Made by a program: the position numbers and the translations under genes
Shown here: one piece after another, positions 51,193 through 53,397 of the stretch
Layout of the letters: every line of letters starts with the position of its first letter
Position numbering within the stretch: the first letter of the stretch is position 1
Notes under the pieces: model-generated
The model's database searches: none
Told to the model about the DNA's origin: nothing
Seen by the model: only the letters and a program-made list of their open reading frames with translations
NCBI GenBank assembly: GCA_017448965.1
Contig: JAFSKK010000016.1
Coordinates: 1 to 53,397 of the forward strand
Direction: 5' to 3'
DNA: 53,397 bases
From: Bacteroidaceae bacterium
GTDB taxonomy: Bacteria; Bacteroidota; Bacteroidia; Bacteroidales; Bacteroidaceae

Positions 51193-52332
51193 TCACACAA
51201 ACCGTGCACCGTCATCCGGCTTCACAAAATAACACTTAAAGGTCTTTTCATACTCTGGGAACTGCTCGAGGTAGCGGCTCGTCAGTTCCTTCTCTATCTG
51301 CTCCTTATAGGCAGGATCCACGATCGCGATGCAAGCACCCTTGAAGCCGGCACCACTGAATCGTCCACCCCAGATGCCAGGCAAGCTGCGCATGATCTCA
51401 TAGATGGCAATGAGTTCGGGGCTGCCGCACTCATAATTGTGGATGCTCGACTCGCACGAGTCAAAACTCAGCTTGCCAAACAACTTCAGGTTACCCGTCT
51501 CCCAGGCCGTCACACCCTGACGCACACGACGATACTCCGAGTAGAAATGCTCCGCTCTACGTGCAAATCGGGCTGGCATCGCAATCTTCGTCTTCTCGAA
51601 AGTCGCCTTCGGAATATCCCGCAGGAACGTCTTGTCAAACGTCTTCAGCGGCTGATCCGTATAGGCCAACATATTCCACGCAGCCGTCTTGCACTCATAC
51701 ACACGAAGGTTGTAATCGCTGTTCACCAACGAGCGCGTCAAGCCCGAGAAGAAGATGCCCAGTTCAAACTCTGGCATCTCAGGATTCTTCTTGATGATGC
51801 GATACTCATTACTGTCACAATCCAAGAACAACAATCCGTCCTTCTTGCCCAACGCGATACAAGCCTGATCCAGCAAGCCATTGTTCAGCCCGATATACTC
51901 CCGCTCTGCCTCCGAAGCAATCTTCACCACTTCAAAGGGCTGCAACGTGATGTCGTTCGCTTTGGCAAAGGCCATCACATAGGCAATCAGCACCGCCGCA
52001 CTCGACGACAATCCTCCCACAGGAAGGCTGCCCTGAATCACTCCCTCGATGCCCCTCTTCAACTCGAACCGCTTCTTCAGCGCATACTTCGCGCCACGGG
52101 CATAGTCACCCCAGTGATGCTCCTTCACCTGCGAGGGAGCCGTCACATCGAAATGCACCTCACCCTCAAACGAACGCGACACCAGATGAACAAGTCCATC
52201 CGCTCTCGCATTGAACCAGAGATCCACACCTTTGTCGATAGCAAAACCCGTCACCAGTCCATGCTGGTGATCCACATGCGCCCCCAGCGGACACACCCTG
52301 TAAGGCGAAAAAATATGATACTGATACTCCAT
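51193..52332 (-). CDS. GHMP sugar kinase, galacturonokinase-like
   Basis: From the ATG at 52332 the protein is 379 residues. The first motif reads SPYRVCPLGAHVDHQHG rather than the galactokinase GEHTDYN form, and resembles plant galacturonokinase. The ATP loop is GSLPVGGLSSSAAVLIAY near residue 100, and the third GHMP motif is GGRFSGAGFKGACIAIV near 330. It should phosphorylate a sugar at C1. The upstream start at 52413 is rejected because a -7 box lies at 52359-52366. Public annotation would likely say galactokinase family; a uronate substrate is inferred from the motif and from the epimerase and nucleotidyltransferase downstream. Confidence 0.82.
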   Translation of the reverse strand: MEYQYHIFSPYRVCPLGAHVDHQHGLVTGFAIDKGVDLWFNARADGLVHLVSRSFEGEVHFDVTAPSQVKEHHWGDYARGAKYALKKRFELKRGIEGVIQGSLPVGGLSSSAAVLIAYVMAFAKANDITLQPFEVVKIASEAEREYIGLNNGLLDQACIALGKKDGLLFLDCDSNEYRIIKKNPEMPEFELGIFFSGLTRSLVNSDYNLRVYECKTAAWNMLAYTDQPLKTFDKTFLRDIPKATFEKTKIAMPARFARRAEHFYSEYRRVRQGVTAWETGNLKLFGKLSFDSCESSIHNYECGSPELIAIYEIMRSLPGIWGGRFSGAGFKGACIAIVDPAYKEQIEKELTSRYLEQFPEYEKTFKCYFVKPDDGARFV

Positions 52333-52358
52333 TCTGTCCTCGATATCTGATTTTGCCA

Positions 52359-52366
52359 CAAAGGTA
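52359..52366 (-). promoter_or_regulatory. -7 promoter box (TACCTTTG) for the sugar-kinase cluster
   Basis: The minus strand reads TACCTTTG, 26 bp before the ATG at 52332. Confidence 0.65.
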
Positions 52367-52481
52367 ACACTTTTTCCCCTCATCCTCCAAAGATTTCCAC
52401 CTTTTTTGAACACTCATCCTCCTTTCATCTCAACACAGAGGGATGAAAGCGGCCTCCACTTTCATCCCTCCTCCTCAATTG

Positions 52482-52913
52482 TCAATCGCCATCGTCGTCG
52501 CCACCATCGGGCTCCTCAGGCTTCAGCGACACAGACTCGTTCTCATCCAGCGAGAGCTTCGAGAGCATGTCCTTGAAGGCACCACCAGGGTAGAACTGAA
52601 TCTTCTTCACCTTCACGGTGTCCAAGGTCGTCTCCTCCAGCGTGTGGGCGGTCTTCGAGTTGAACGTGGGCTTGAACGAGCCGAACGTGCCCAGGCTCAC
52701 ACCGTGGCCGATCTCCATGTAGTGCACCAGTGCCGTCAGCAGCGCGTCAATCACCGCCTTCGTCTGTGCCCTGTTCACGCCCACAATCTGCACCATCCCG
52801 CACAGCTGTTCATAACTCACCTGCGGATACGTCAACTGACGCAACTTGTACACCTCAGGCTTCCCCTCGCGATACGTCAAACGCGTCTTCGCCTTTCGAA
52901 CCATAATTCCCAT
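52482..52913 (-). CDS. HU-like DNA-binding protein with acidic tail
   Basis: The 143-residue protein has the HU/HU-HIG fold: a helical part (YPQVSYEQLCGMVQIVGVNR, AVIDALLTALVHYMEIGHGV) and the strand-turn SLGTFGSFKPTFNSK, which matches the HU core. Gut Bacteroidetes encode many such proteins. The C-terminal tail is acidic (EEPDGGDDDGD). GGAG lies 11 nt before the ATG at 52913, supporting that start over the ATG three codons later. It could bend DNA or bind a nucleoid partner; the exact role is unknown. Confidence 0.85.
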   Translation of the reverse strand: MGIMVRKAKTRLTYREGKPEVYKLRQLTYPQVSYEQLCGMVQIVGVNRAQTKAVIDALLTALVHYMEIGHGVSLGTFGSFKPTFNSKTAHTLEETTLDTVKVKKIQFYPGGAFKDMLSKLSLDENESVSLKPEEPDGGDDDGD

Positions 52914-52934
52914 AATTCGTTTCTCCTTTCTTTT

Positions 52935-52980
52935 TAAGACCCTCCCCAGCCCTCCCTGTTTAGGGAGGAAGACCGTTCGG
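52935..52980. repeat. Intergenic copy of the AAGACCCTCC / CTCCCTGTTTAGGGAG element
   Basis: AAGACCCTCCCCAGCC followed by CTCCCTGTTTAGGGAGGAAG. It shares its start and hairpin with the copy inside the epimerase gene (49527-49600). Confidence 0.75.
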
Positions 52981-53055
52981 GTCGTTAGTTAAACATTCGT
53001 TTTTGAATCACATATCTATCATTTGGCCATCTGATATTCCTAATCTCTCTCTTCT

Positions 53056-53397
53056 TTCTGTGATTTCCGTGTTTTCTGTGTGAAATAAATCTCTTTCTGC
53101 GAGAGCCCGCATGGCTCTCTTTCATCTCACACAGAAAACACAGAAATTCACAGAAATTTTCAATTTTCATTTTTTTTCTCTCTCTTTTTTCTGTGTTTTC
53201 TGTGATTTCTGTGTGAAATAAATCTCTTTCTGCGAGAGCCCGCATGGCTCTCTTTCATCTCACACAGAAAGCACAGAAATTCACAGAAATTTTCAATTTT
53301 CATTTTTTTCTCTCTCTTTTTTCTGTGTTTTCTGTGATTTCTGTGTGAAATAAATCTCTTTCTGCGAGAGCCCGCATGGCTCTCTTTCATCTCACAC
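53056..53397. repeat. Tandem 133-bp repeat, two and a half copies, running off the window
   Basis: GTGTGAAATAAATCTCTTTC starts at 53078, 53211 and 53343, giving periods of 133 and 132 bp. Each copy contains TTTCTGTG words, the GCGAGAGCCCGCATGGCTCTC hairpin, CACAGAAA words and a TTTTCTCTCTC tract. The third copy is cut by the window end. Open frames here only reflect the repeat. Confidence 0.88.

Noticed and set aside
52985-53390. Small minus-strand frames encoding KESHAGSRRKRF-type peptides
   Set aside because: They are translations of the dispersed palindromic repeat, recur only because the DNA repeats, and lack independent start signals.

Overview
The window reads as a chromosomal segment of a Bacteroidales bacterium, most likely Prevotellaceae (Prevotella in the broad sense). 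The reasons are the recurrent TAnnTTTG -7 boxes in front of genes on both strands, a TonB-dependent outer-membrane receptor, type B ribosomal protein L31, an S16 with a long Ala/Glu/Lys tail, DUF4494, an Rnf operon in the order rseC-rnfB-C-D-G-E-A, a GH57/GT4/GH133 glycogen cluster, and intergenic DNA crowded with short repeats. No plasmid or phage genes are seen.

Layout. Positions 1-4741 hold the start of a TonB-dependent receptor (minus, cut by the window edge), then MATE transporter, truA and an EamA permease on the plus strand. Positions 4722-6420 hold a REP-associated tyrosine transposase with an extra C-terminal domain, a perfect palindrome and a five-unit 21-bp repeat array. Positions 6420-9390 carry a PAP2 phosphatase, class II fructose-bisphosphate aldolase and L31. 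Positions 9506-15141 are a tightly packed surface-polysaccharide operon: flippase, three GT2 enzymes and a fucosyltransferase-like protein. A 2-hydroxyacid dehydrogenase, a Crp/Fnr regulator, YggS, DUF4494 and an HD hydrolase follow. Positions 19374-24610 are a type III restriction-modification island with lower G+C and a deleted DUF4062-type gene in front. Positions 24903-31209 are the Rnf electron-transport operon. Positions 31487-36413 carry rpsP, a PagL-like lipid A deacylase, mannose-1-phosphate guanylyltransferase, a BadF-type sugar kinase and a four-helix-bundle protein bracketed by CCTAG decamer arrays.

Positions 36837-41552 are a glycogen-metabolism operon, divergent from a Crp-family regulator. 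Positions 42574-46767 hold a lipid kinase, a short MiaA, PfkA and NhaD, followed by tRNA-Gly(CCC). recF and a DciA-like gene come next. Positions 48668-52332 appear to be a sugar-nucleotide salvage cluster: a GHMP kinase resembling plant galacturonokinase, a nucleotidyltransferase and a UDP-glucuronate 4-epimerase, with a GxxExxY gene inside. An HU-like protein and a tandem 133-bp repeat close the window.

The observations most worth pursuing are the 10-bp CCTAG arrays on both sides of the four-helix-bundle gene; three separate arrays of phased odd-centred palindromes (21, 24 and 23 bp periods); a repeat element inserted in frame inside the 4-epimerase; the possible UDP-galacturonate salvage pathway; and the histone-like tail on the GH57 enzyme. 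All functional statements come from reading motifs and context by eye; no database search was run.
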